Shown here: positions 1 through 6,153 of the stretch, one piece after another | How positions within the stretch are numbered: the first letter of the stretch is position 1 | Layout: each line of letters starts with the position of its first letter | Origin: an uncultured Bacilli bacterium | GTDB lineage: Bacteria > Bacillota_I > Bacilli_A > RF39 > UBA660 | Length of the DNA stretch: 29,391 nucleotides | Reading direction: 5' to 3' | Assembly (NCBI GenBank): GCA_949879835.1 | Contig: CATLBU010000003.1 | Span: 1 to 29,391, forward strand | The notes under the pieces: model-generated | Told to the model about the DNA's origin: nothing | The model's input: the letters and a program-made list of their open reading frames with translations, nothing else | Database searches by the model: none | Program-made: the position numbers and the translations under genes

Positions 1-1127
1 CAGATATCGTGCAGGGTATCCCTCTCCTCCCCCTCATAGCGAAAACTTACATGGTCAAATACAATTTCCGGCGCAATTTCCTTATCCACTGAGAGATTCT
101 TGTTTCCATCCACATCCGGATATTCCAGGTATTCTCTCAGATCACAGAAGCGAAGGCTGGTATGGCGCATCTGATTCCACTTGTTTAAAATATTTCCTAT
201 CCACTCGGCAAACGAGGAGATGGCGGCAAAATAGAGAACAAACTGATCAACACGGATTTTTCCCGCCCAGGTCATGGAAATCAAAACTGCATACGCCGTG
301 CCGTCCCGCAAAAGAATCACCACCAGATCGGCAAGATGTGAGAGATATTCCCGAAAGATTCGTCTTTTATCCCATACCATATAGTTCCTGGAAAGTAGCT
401 GATACATTTGTCTCATCCAACCCGCCATCCCATAGATTCGGATATCCTTCGCCACGGCAAAATTCGCAGTTTTCCCCTGCACATAATCCAGTTTTCGGTC
501 AATTTCCATCCAATTTTTCCGGTTTACATACTCCCATTTCTGGTATGCTCTCACACAAAACCAGTTGACCGCCGGGGCAAGTGTTAAAAATACAAGCAGC
601 CACGGACTGACAAAGGAAACCACCGTGCCAAAAAGAAGATAGCAGAGAATGCTCTCGGCAAAATCCCAGGCGTGTTTTGTCATATCCCTTAGGGGCTGAA
701 CTCCATCCCACATTTCCGTTGCCTGTTTTGCCCGCTCCCGCAGATCGCGCATCTCTTTTTTCTCATAAATCTGATAGAAACATCCCATCGATTTCTTGTT
801 TAATTCATAGGCAATCTGGCAGCGGTATGGGGTTTCCTTCGCGTCCATCAGGCGGTCAAATACCGTCTTTAGGATGGTCGCAAGAAAAATAATAAATAAC
901 ACCCCTCCAACTCTTACTGCGGCGTGGGAAAATCCTCTGTTTCCCGTGACCTCAGCGACGACAAGGGACGGCAGATAGATCCCCAAAAAAGCCAGTCCGA
1001 CATTGAGCGGCACACGAAGCATCTGCATATAAAATACCGCCGGTGCATAATTTAGTTGTTTCCGAATACTCCAACAAATATTACTTCCTATAGAAGCGTA
1101 GGGGATAATTTTTTCTGGTCTCCTCAT
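1..1127 (-). CDS. ABC transporter, fused permease/ATPase, 5' part only
   Basis: The frame is open from ATG at 1127 to the window edge, about 375 residues with no stop; the gene continues outside the window. An AAAGGAGTG ribosome site precedes the ATG. The visible part is an exporter-type transmembrane domain with several hydrophobic stretches (near residues 45-60, 72-85, 155-185 and 270-310). It is followed by the opening of an ABC nucleotide-binding domain (IVFDHVSFRYEGEE, the A-loop tyrosine region). The Walker motifs lie beyond the edge. Known family: half-transporter exporters of the MsbA/lantibiotic-exporter type, acting at the plasma membrane as dimers. The substrate cannot be told. Base composition and codons (CTG, CCG, GCG, CGC common) are unlike the AT-rich genes from 2.15 kb onward, which suggests a different source. 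The neighbouring XRE regulator may control it. Confidence 0.85.
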   Translation of the reverse strand, partial: MRRPEKIIPYASIGSNICWSIRKQLNYAPAVFYMQMLRVPLNVGLAFLGIYLPSLVVAEVTGNRGFSHAAVRVGGVLFIIFLATILKTVFDRLMDAKETPYRCQIAYELNKKSMGCFYQIYEKKEMRDLRERAKQATEMWDGVQPLRDMTKHAWDFAESILCYLLFGTVVSFVSPWLLVFLTLAPAVNWFCVRAYQKWEYVNRKNWMEIDRKLDYVQGKTANFAVAKDIRIYGMAGWMRQMYQLLSRNYMVWDKRRIFREYLSHLADLVVILLRDGTAYAVLISMTWAGKIRVDQFVLYFAAISSFAEWIGNILNKWNQMRHTSLRFCDLREYLEYPDVDGNKNLSVDKEIAPEIVFDHVSFRYEGEERDTLHDI

Positions 1128-1166
1128 ACAAATCACTCCTTTCCTTTGGCAAATCACCTTTTTCAA

Positions 1167-1180
1167 CATTATACCATGTT
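1167..1180 (-). promoter_or_regulatory. Extended -10 promoter element of the ABC transporter gene
   Basis: Read on the minus strand, this is CATGGTATAATGT, an extended -10 (TGnTATAAT) about 45 bases before the transporter ATG. No good -35 is visible, as is common for extended -10 promoters. The same 12-13 bases recur near 1279-1290 and, inverted, at 1261-1272, so the element may also be part of a regulator site. Confidence 0.5.
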
Positions 1181-1211
1181 CTTCGAATATGCTGCCTCCG
1201 GCGGATGTGCA

Positions 1212-1257
1212 TAATTCGCCAAGGTAATTGTCCTCCCGTTGGTCGGACGGCGAATTA
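1212..1257 (-). repeat. Inverted repeat in the leader of the ABC transporter gene
   Basis: TAATTCGCC (1212-1220) is matched by GGCGAATTA (1249-1257), a perfect 9-bp stem. Inside it lies a second short GC-rich stem (CCGT/ACGG). In an RNA started at the upstream extended -10 (near 1280) this would fold as a nested hairpin in the leader. It has no T-tract, so it is not a simple terminator. It may be a leader regulatory structure or a small mobile repeat; the sequence does not decide. Confidence 0.45.
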
Positions 1258-1261
1258 GCAC

Positions 1262-1289
1262 TGGTATAATGTCTGATGACATTATACCA
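1262..1289 (-). promoter_or_regulatory. Perfect 12-bp palindrome carrying a -10 box (operator candidate)
   Basis: TGGTATAATGTC (1262-1273), a 4-base loop, then GACATTATACCA (1278-1289) form a perfect inverted repeat. Each arm is an extended -10 box, one facing each way. A further copy of one arm sits at 1167-1178. The layout resembles a dimer-binding operator placed over a promoter. The adjacent XRE-family regulator is the natural candidate to bind it; that link is inference. Confidence 0.5.
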
Positions 1290-1357
1290 TATTGCTCCGA
1301 TATGTTCTCATTTGTGCACGAATCGTTTTCTGGTGTACACGAATTGCAGGAAAAATA

Positions 1358-1408
1358 AAAAAGCAGAAATCGTCCCTTTTTTATTCTAAGGAACTTTTTC
1401 TGCTTTTT
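1358..1408 (-). terminator. Terminator of the XRE regulator gene
   Basis: AAAAAGCAGAAA (1358-1369) pairs perfectly with TTTCTGCTTTTT (1397-1408). On the minus strand the stem ends in a T-rich run shortly after the regulator stop codon. It is A/T-flanked on both sides and could work in either direction. Confidence 0.7.
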
Positions 1409-1434
1409 ATCCAAGATAAAATTAAAAATCTGTG

Positions 1435-1821
1435 CTACTCTTCTTCCTCTGTGGTTTTTAACCTCTTCATCTTTTCCTCGTAAGCCACCAAAAGTTTTTT
1501 CTCATTGCGAAATGCCTCCGCCAACAACTGCATCTGCATTTCTGTACAATCCGTTAGCTGCTGATCAATCTCTCGCAAGATCAGTGCGCATAATTCCCCT
1601 TTTGCACAGACCTTTTCTGTCAGCAATTCCCCCGGTCTGACCTCCAATGCATTTACAAGATTCACTAATACCGGCAGACTAAACTTAGTCTTTCCAGTTT
1701 CAATATCACTCATATAAGGCACCGAGACCTCAATCTTTTCCGCAAGCTTTGCTTGGGATAATTCGCGCTCCTCCCGGTACTTTTTTATTCTTTTTCCAAT
1801 TTCTTTATAATTAGGTTCCAT
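1435..1821 (-). CDS. XRE/Cro-CI family transcriptional regulator
   Basis: A 128-residue protein. Residues about 8-62 form an HTH_3 domain (IGKRIKKYREERELSQAKLA, then VSVPYMSDIETGK, the recognition-helix pattern). The C-terminal half is a charged, helical tail rich in Glu and Lys, without a recognisable sensor domain. Start ATG at 1821 has a GGAGG site nine bases upstream. It lies just upstream of, and on the same strand as, the ABC exporter gene, with its own terminator and a palindromic operator candidate between them. It is therefore likely a local repressor or activator of that exporter. Its composition is intermediate to GC-rich compared with the genes to the right. The function as a DNA-binding regulator is firm by family; the target is inferred. 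Confidence 0.85.
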   Translation of the reverse strand: MEPNYKEIGKRIKKYREERELSQAKLAEKIEVSVPYMSDIETGKTKFSLPVLVNLVNALEVRPGELLTEKVCAKGELCALILREIDQQLTDCTEMQMQLLAEAFRNEKKLLVAYEEKMKRLKTTEEEE

Positions 1822-1963
1822 GAGATATTTCCTCCACTCTAATTCTATTGGAAATCCTCATAAAACAAAATAAAGTATCCCAAAATTTTCAAAAAATCTT
1901 GTTCAACTTTTACAAAATTCTATATTCTCACACCTAAATTATCACCTAAAATATTAGTTTCTA

Positions 1964-2015
1964 AAACAAGTTGAGAAGCGATCACATAAAATCAAAACCA
2001 CTCCCCAACTTGTTT
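1964..2015. repeat. 10-bp inverted repeat at the composition boundary
   Basis: AAACAAGTTG at 1964-1973 and CAACTTGTTT at 2006-2015 are exact reverse complements. The similarity continues weakly inward (GAG/CTC). There is no T-tract pointing to a terminator. It lies between GC-richer and AT-rich DNA, so an element end or recombination site is possible but unproven. Confidence 0.4.
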
Positions 2016-2079
2016 AAATTTATTTTCCAAATTAGTAAAAATTTATAATGTAAATAAACAAAAAATTATAACAAAAAAA

Positions 2080-2123
2080 CTAACTATTGATATTATAATT
2101 CAATTGTTAGCAAAAGTCAATAG
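2080..2123 (+). promoter_or_regulatory. Dyad over a -10 box upstream of the excisionase-like gene
   Basis: TATAAT at 2094-2099 is a -10 candidate. It is enclosed by an imperfect dyad, CTAAC...TTGA / TCAA...GTTAG (2080-2110). A further 7-bp pair, CTATTGA (2084-2090) and TCAATAG (2117-2123), overlaps it. No good -35 is visible. The layout suits autoregulation by a small HTH protein, which is inference. Confidence 0.35.
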
Positions 2124-2152
2124 CTAAATTCAAAAAAATTGGAGGTGATACT

Positions 2153-2350
2153 ATGGAATTACAAAAACTACAAAGGACAACATTAACGATGAAAGAAGCA
2201 GCAGAATATTTAGGAATTTCTTATTGGTTAATTAATCAACTAGTAAGAAGAAAACAAATACCATGCTCAAAAGTTGGTGGAAAATATTTATTTAGAGTAC
2301 AAGCACTAGATGAATATTTAGAAAATATGGAACAGCAATCTATAAGTTAG
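2153..2350 (+). CDS. Excisionase-like helix-turn-helix protein (HTH_17/MerR-like)
   Basis: A 65-residue protein made almost entirely of one winged-HTH domain: TMKEAAEYLGISYWLINQLV, then RRKQIPCSKVGGKYLFRVQALDEYL. This is the pattern of the excisionase/HTH_17 DNA-binding family, in which the first helix pair is followed by a basic wing and a final helix. GGAGGTGAT stands directly before the ATG. Members act as excisionases or small regulators on phages and integrative elements. Downstream is a fragment of a phage replisome organiser, as in phage and ICE modules, but no integrase is in the window. It may be a surviving piece of a decayed element. Family is fairly sure; role as a recombination directionality factor is inference. 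Confidence 0.8.
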   Translation: MELQKLQRTTLTMKEAAEYLGISYWLINQLVRRKQIPCSKVGGKYLFRVQALDEYLENMEQQSIS

Positions 2351-2378
2351 GTTGTAAGGAAAGTGGGGAAAGGAGGAT

Positions 2379-3194
2379 ATGTATAATTTACAATGGTTAA
2401 AACTAGAAATTAAAATATTTTCAAACAGGAAAATTCAAATACTTCTAAATCTTCCAGAAGGAGACACCTCGTTTAGAGTATGGATGCAGTTAATTGCATT
2501 ATCAGTTGAATGTAATAACAAAGGAAGATTAGAAATAGGAGAAAATAATCCAATGACAATTCAAAATTTTTCAAAGATTATGGGAAAATCTAATAAAAAA
2601 ATTGAAATAATTTTGAAAAAGTTTTTATTTGGTATGACGTTATGTCTACTAGCTGTTCTATCAACTACTGGATGTGGTCAAGAAACTACGAAAAAAGTTA
2701 AAGACTCTAATCAAGAAAAAGTAGAAGAAAAAAAATTAAAAGGAAAATGTTCTGCCGTAGAATGTATTCAAAAAATTACACCAGAAAATACAGTAGAAGA
2801 AGTAAATGAAATTATTGGAATAGATGGTGTATTAAAAAATGAAAATTCTCGAGAATACGAATATGATTTAGGAAATGATGAAAAAATCACCTTGAAATTT
2901 TCTTCTGATAATACTTCTACTATCGTTGCAGATTTTGACAAAAATGATGTGGCTGATAAAAAAGTAGATTTATCAAATTTAGAGGATTTAAAACCAAAAG
3001 TAAATGCTGGAATCACTTATGATAATTTCAAAAAAGAAATTGGTGATGTAGATGGAGTACTAATAGAGAAATCAAAAACAAGTGTTAAATACATGTGGGT
3101 ATCTAAAAAAGGTGGAAATGTAAGAGCATCTTTTAGAACAAGTGATAACATGTGTAGATTCTTTACAGGAATTGGCGATAGAACAAGCAACTAA
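2379..3194 (+). CDS. Chimera: phage replisome-organiser N-terminus joined to a lipoprotein
   Basis: A 271-residue frame with two unrelated parts. Residues 1 to about 80 match the N-terminal domain of phage replisome organisers (WLKLEIKIFSNRKIQILLNL, then PEGDTSFRVWMQLIALS), which recruits helicase in phage replication. From residue 79 it becomes LKKFLFGMTLCLLAVLSTTGCGQ, a typical lipoprotein signal peptide with lipobox Cys99 (-3 residue is Thr rather than Leu). A Lys/Glu linker follows, then two similar halves (about residues 136-190 and 206-262) like small SmpA/BLIP-type folds. Codon 79 is TTG at 2613, so the lipoprotein could start there, but no ribosome site precedes it. The upstream ATG has AGGAGG only two bases away, an awkward spacing. 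If read through, the signal peptide would be internal and export is doubtful. I read this as a deletion or recombination joint, or less likely an assembly join. Confidence 0.65.
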   Translation: MYNLQWLKLEIKIFSNRKIQILLNLPEGDTSFRVWMQLIALSVECNNKGRLEIGENNPMTIQNFSKIMGKSNKKIEIILKKFLFGMTLCLLAVLSTTGCGQETTKKVKDSNQEKVEEKKLKGKCSAVECIQKITPENTVEEVNEIIGIDGVLKNENSREYEYDLGNDEKITLKFSSDNTSTIVADFDKNDVADKKVDLSNLEDLKPKVNAGITYDNFKKEIGDVDGVLIEKSKTSVKYMWVSKKGGNVRASFRTSDNMCRFFTGIGDRTSN

Positions 3195-3213
3195 AACACA
3201 TTTGTGTTTTTTT
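3193..3213 (+). terminator. Terminator after the chimeric lipoprotein gene
   Basis: AAAACAC (3193-3199) pairs with GTGTTTT (3204-3210) across a 4-base loop and runs into a T-tract. The stem begins at the stop codon. Confidence 0.65.
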
Positions 3214-3287
3214 ATTTGACTTTTAATTGACAATCGTTATTTTTAAAATACTTTTTTTAGGTTATAATAATATAAGGAGGGATACTT

Positions 3288-4196
3288 ATGAAAAATAAAG
3301 TCGTAATTATTGGATGTGGAAATGTAGGAATGAGTTATGCATATGCTCTTGTAAACCAAAAAACAAGTGTAAATGAACTTGTTTTAATTGATATTAATCA
3401 AGATCGTGCTATTGGAGAAGCAATGGATTTAAACCATGGTATATCCTTTGCTCCTAATAAAATTGATATAAAAGCAGGTTCCTATGAAGATTGCAAGGAT
3501 GCTACTATCGTCTGTATTGCTGCAGGAGCAAATCAAAAACCAGGAGAAACAAGAATGGATTTAATTCACAAAAATGATTCTATTTTTAAATCCATTGTAG
3601 AAAATGTAATGAAAAGTGGATTTCAAGGTATTTTTTTAGTAGCTACAAATCCGTTAGATGTTATGACCTATGTAACATGGAAATACTCTAAAATGGATTC
3701 CAGTAAAATCATTGGAAGCGGAACAAGTCTTGATACTTCCAGACTTCGTTTTATGATTGGAGATCGCCTAAATATCAGTCCAAAAAGTGTTCATGCCTAT
3801 ATTATTGGTGAACATGGTGATTCTGAATTTGCGCCATTTTCAAATGCTACTATTGGACTTCAGGATATTCATAATTTCTTATCAGATGAAGAATTAAACA
3901 ATATTTGTTTAGATGTCAAAAATGCTGCTTATGAAATTATTAATCGTAAGAATGCTACCTATTATGGAATTGGAATGTGTCTTGTTCGTATTACAAACGC
4001 CATTTTAAATAATGAAAACAGTATTATTACCATTTCTACCTATGACCCAAATAATAATCTTTTTGTTAGCGTTCCTGCTATCATTAATAAAGATGGAGTA
4101 CGCGAAAGGGTCTACGTTGAATTAAACGAAGAAGAAACTGCAAAATTACAAAATAGTATTGATATTATTAAAGAAGCTATTCAGGAAATATCATAA
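3288..4196 (+). CDS. ldh: L-lactate dehydrogenase
   Basis: A 302-residue protein that reduces pyruvate to L-lactate with NADH, the cytosolic end step of homolactic fermentation. The Rossmann motif is GCGNVGMSYA near residue 9, and Asp35 after the second strand selects NAD. Catalytic residues are in place: Gln83 and Arg89 in ANQKPGETRMDL (Gln marks lactate rather than malate dehydrogenase), Asp149 and Arg152 in LDTSRLRF, and His176 in GEHGDS. Length is close to the usual 310-320. ATG at 3288 follows AAGGAGG. It is a single gene between two terminators and convergent with the M23 peptidase gene. The upstream region has TTGACT and TTGACA boxes and a TATAAT, but none is well spaced, so the promoter is not fixed. 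Confidence 0.95.
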   Translation: MKNKVVIIGCGNVGMSYAYALVNQKTSVNELVLIDINQDRAIGEAMDLNHGISFAPNKIDIKAGSYEDCKDATIVCIAAGANQKPGETRMDLIHKNDSIFKSIVENVMKSGFQGIFLVATNPLDVMTYVTWKYSKMDSSKIIGSGTSLDTSRLRFMIGDRLNISPKSVHAYIIGEHGDSEFAPFSNATIGLQDIHNFLSDEELNNICLDVKNAAYEIINRKNATYYGIGMCLVRITNAILNNENSIITISTYDPNNNLFVSVPAIINKDGVRERVYVELNEEETAKLQNSIDIIKEAIQEIS

Positions 4197-4220
4197 GCAA
4201 TGATTATCTTTAGCAATACT

Positions 4221-4252
4221 AAAAAGCGCTAATCATAATTAACGCTTTTTTT
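4221..4252. terminator. Bidirectional terminator between ldh and the M23 peptidase gene
   Basis: AAAAAGCGCTAAT and ATTAACGCTTTTT form a 13-bp stem with one mismatch and a CATA loop. A-runs and T-runs flank it on both sides. It fits two convergent genes ending here. Confidence 0.85.
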
Positions 4253-4253
4253 A

Positions 4254-5459
4254 TTAATATTTTGCCATTCTATTATTAAATGGAACACCTAACGCTGGAA
4301 AATTAATAACACTTCTTGGATTAATTGAATATGTATAATTCATTAGATTCCAAGCGCCTGCCCCTTTATAGTCAATTCCATAAAGACCAGTAGCCACCGT
4401 TAAGTGAAGATGAGCTCCTCCTGTACAACGATCATAAGAAGCGGTGCTGCCTCCACCTGAAGATCCAATTACAGTATTACTAGTAACATTTTGCCCTTCT
4501 GAAACATTAATAGATAATAAATGAGCATAAACACTGGTATAAGTTTTTCCATTAATCTTATGGTGTACAACAACCATATTTCCACCACAACTATATCGAT
4601 GCATAATTAAAGCAACCTGGCCTGTTCCAATTGCGTAAACAGTATTTCCTTCACTTACTCCCATATCAATTCCTTCGTGGAAGGATTTTCCCATATAATA
4701 TCTAGTTCCCCATTCACTGGTAACTCTTCCAGATACAAGTGGTCGATAAAAAGCTGTACCAGCAGGAAGTAACCCTCTACTACATTCTGTAATATCATCA
4801 TTCGATTTACATCCCATTTTTTTATAATTATCTACAATTTTTTGTTGTGCTTTTACATCATCTGCCTGTGATACACTAACTGCCTTAATATCTTCCATTT
4901 CTTTTCCTAATTTAGAAAGTTCTCCAGTTAATTGTTGCTGTTTTTCACCTAAGGATACACGTTTACTTTGAATTTGTTTTTGTTTTTCTTTGTTATCGTT
5001 AATCATTTTATTAAATTCCGAAATTTTCGCATCATTATGATCAGAAAGTTGTTCTGTAACTGCCATACGATAAATAAAGCTTTCCCAATCGCTCGCTCCA
5101 GAGACATACTCTAAAGTAGCAGATTCCCCATTAGAAACTTGTAAATAACTAATAATCTCTTTTATTTCCTTTTCTGCATTAGAAATATTTGTATTCAATT
5201 TTTCTATTTCTTCATCTAAACTGGCAATATCTTTATAAGTTTGACTAATTTCATTTTTAATATTAGAAATATTTTTATTTACCGAATTAATTTCTGCTTG
5301 TGTTTGTGCTTTTTTAGCATTGGTATCTTTTAACTCGCTTTGACGTTTATTTAATTCCTTCTCTAAATCCCCTAATGTTTCTGCCTTTACTTCTGGTACA
5401 TAAAACATTGGTGTTATTGTAATTACTAATACTGATAAACTCACAAATAATTTTTTCAT
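4254..5459 (-). CDS. Secreted M23 peptidoglycan endopeptidase with coiled coil
   Basis: A 401-residue exported cell-wall hydrolase. Residues 1-26 are a Sec signal peptide ending VKA. Residues about 28-215 are a long coiled coil (Lys/Glu/Gln/Asn heptads) like those of EnvC and PcsB, which keep the enzyme inactive until FtsEX-type signals act. The LytM/M23 domain is about 240-370. Zinc ligands are His261 and Asp265 (HEGID) and His352; the catalytic histidines are His313 (YAHL) and His350 (HLH). All are present, so it should be active. It carries cysteine pairs (217/226 and 291/345), unusual for a secreted Gram-positive protein. GAGGTGATTGTAA precedes the ATG. It follows the YgjP-like gene by 12 bases, so the two are likely cotranscribed. 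A role in septal or spore peptidoglycan cutting is inferred. Confidence 0.9.
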   Translation of the reverse strand: MKKLFVSLSVLVITITPMFYVPEVKAETLGDLEKELNKRQSELKDTNAKKAQTQAEINSVNKNISNIKNEISQTYKDIASLDEEIEKLNTNISNAEKEIKEIISYLQVSNGESATLEYVSGASDWESFIYRMAVTEQLSDHNDAKISEFNKMINDNKEKQKQIQSKRVSLGEKQQQLTGELSKLGKEMEDIKAVSVSQADDVKAQQKIVDNYKKMGCKSNDDITECSRGLLPAGTAFYRPLVSGRVTSEWGTRYYMGKSFHEGIDMGVSEGNTVYAIGTGQVALIMHRYSCGGNMVVVHHKINGKTYTSVYAHLLSINVSEGQNVTSNTVIGSSGGGSTASYDRCTGGAHLHLTVATGLYGIDYKGAGAWNLMNYTYSINPRSVINFPALGVPFNNRMAKY

Positions 5460-5471
5460 TTACAATCACCT

Positions 5472-6104
5472 CTAACTTCTAAGCTCTTTTCTTACTCTCT
5501 TATATTCTGGATAATACTTACTGACTAAATTCCAAAAATCTTTGGAATGATTAAAGTGAATAAAATGGGACAATTCATGAACAATAACATAATCTAATTT
5601 TTCTAAATCATATTTCATCAATTCTGAATTCAACGTAACTGAATTATCACGAATATTACAAACACCCCATCTTGTTTTCATTTTTCTAATTTTTAATTTT
5701 GGAAAAGGTATATTTTCTTCAAATTGTTGATACCAATTGGTTAAATGGTTCATAAAGATCTCTTTCATATTTACTTGATACCATTTATGAAACATTTTCA
5801 TATCAGTTGTATAAATTTTATGATGAATCATCTCTACCCTTTCTACCTTCATTAGTATTATATCATACTTTTCTCCTAAATAATAGAAGGTAGCCTCTTT
5901 TTCTTTTTGTGACTTTACTCGATTTAACATTTTTTGTAAAGAAGTATAATTTTCATCCAATAGTTTTTTTACCTGCTTCTTAGTAACGAAATAATTTGTT
6001 GTTACATAAATCTTCATATCCTCTTTTATTCTAATATAGGTGTTTTTATTATTCTTTTTCAAGATTACAACTTCTAATTTTTCTTGATCAATAGAGTACA
6101 ACAT
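5472..6104 (-). CDS. YgjP-like (DUF45/M48-type) metallopeptidase
   Basis: A 210-residue soluble protein. The C-terminal half carries the family signature: KTRWGVCNIRDNSVTLNSEL, then VIVHELSHFIHFNHSKDFW, with zinc ligands in HELSH and a third His in the HSKDFW segment. The N-terminal part (VVILKKNNKNTYIRIKEDM) is the usual beta-rich segment of the family. Start ATG at 6104 has GGTGAT upstream. It sits just before the M23 peptidase gene with a 12-base gap, likely one transcript. The family is widespread, and its physiological substrate is not established. Confidence 0.85.
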   Translation of the reverse strand: MLYSIDQEKLEVVILKKNNKNTYIRIKEDMKIYVTTNYFVTKKQVKKLLDENYTSLQKMLNRVKSQKEKEATFYYLGEKYDIILMKVERVEMIHHKIYTTDMKMFHKWYQVNMKEIFMNHLTNWYQQFEENIPFPKLKIRKMKTRWGVCNIRDNSVTLNSELMKYDLEKLDYVIVHELSHFIHFNHSKDFWNLVSKYYPEYKRVRKELRS

Positions 6105-6129
6105 CTTATCACCATTTTCATTTTACCAT

Positions 6130-6153
6130 AAAAAAAAGGAATTTAAAATTCCT
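6130..6153 (-). terminator. Terminator of the DUF2207 gene
   Basis: On the minus strand AGGAATT-loop-AATTCCT (6137-6153) is followed by a long T-run at 6130-6136. The stem overlaps the stop codon of the DUF2207 gene. Confidence 0.75.

Larger units (their letters stand above)
1822..2152. other. Gene-free transition with inverted repeats
   Basis: No coding frame is visible here. The leftmost part should carry the promoter of the XRE gene. The composition changes to strongly AT-rich across this stretch. AAACAAGTTG (1964-1973) and CAACTTGTTT (2006-2015) are a perfect 10-bp inverted repeat 32 bases apart. A second dyad lies just before the excisionase-like gene (2080-2110). It may be the boundary of an inserted element. 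Confidence 0.5.

Noticed and set aside
338..892. Short plus- and minus-strand frames within the ABC transporter region
   Set aside because: The minus-strand frame through 1-1127 is continuous and reads as transporter; the others are shadows caused by higher GC.
1169..1414. Frame on the minus strand between the XRE gene and the exporter
   Set aside because: It runs across a terminator and the promoter/operator palindromes, and no ribosome site or family pattern supports coding.
2768..3016. Open frame on the minus strand inside the lipoprotein gene
   Set aside because: It mirrors the Lys/Asp/Glu-rich plus-strand coding (Ser/Phe-rich translation), has no ribosome site, and lies wholly within a better gene.
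3227..3268. TTGACA and TATAAT upstream of ldh as one promoter
   Set aside because: They are 30 bases apart, too far for a sigma-A promoter; other pairings are only partial, so no promoter was annotated.
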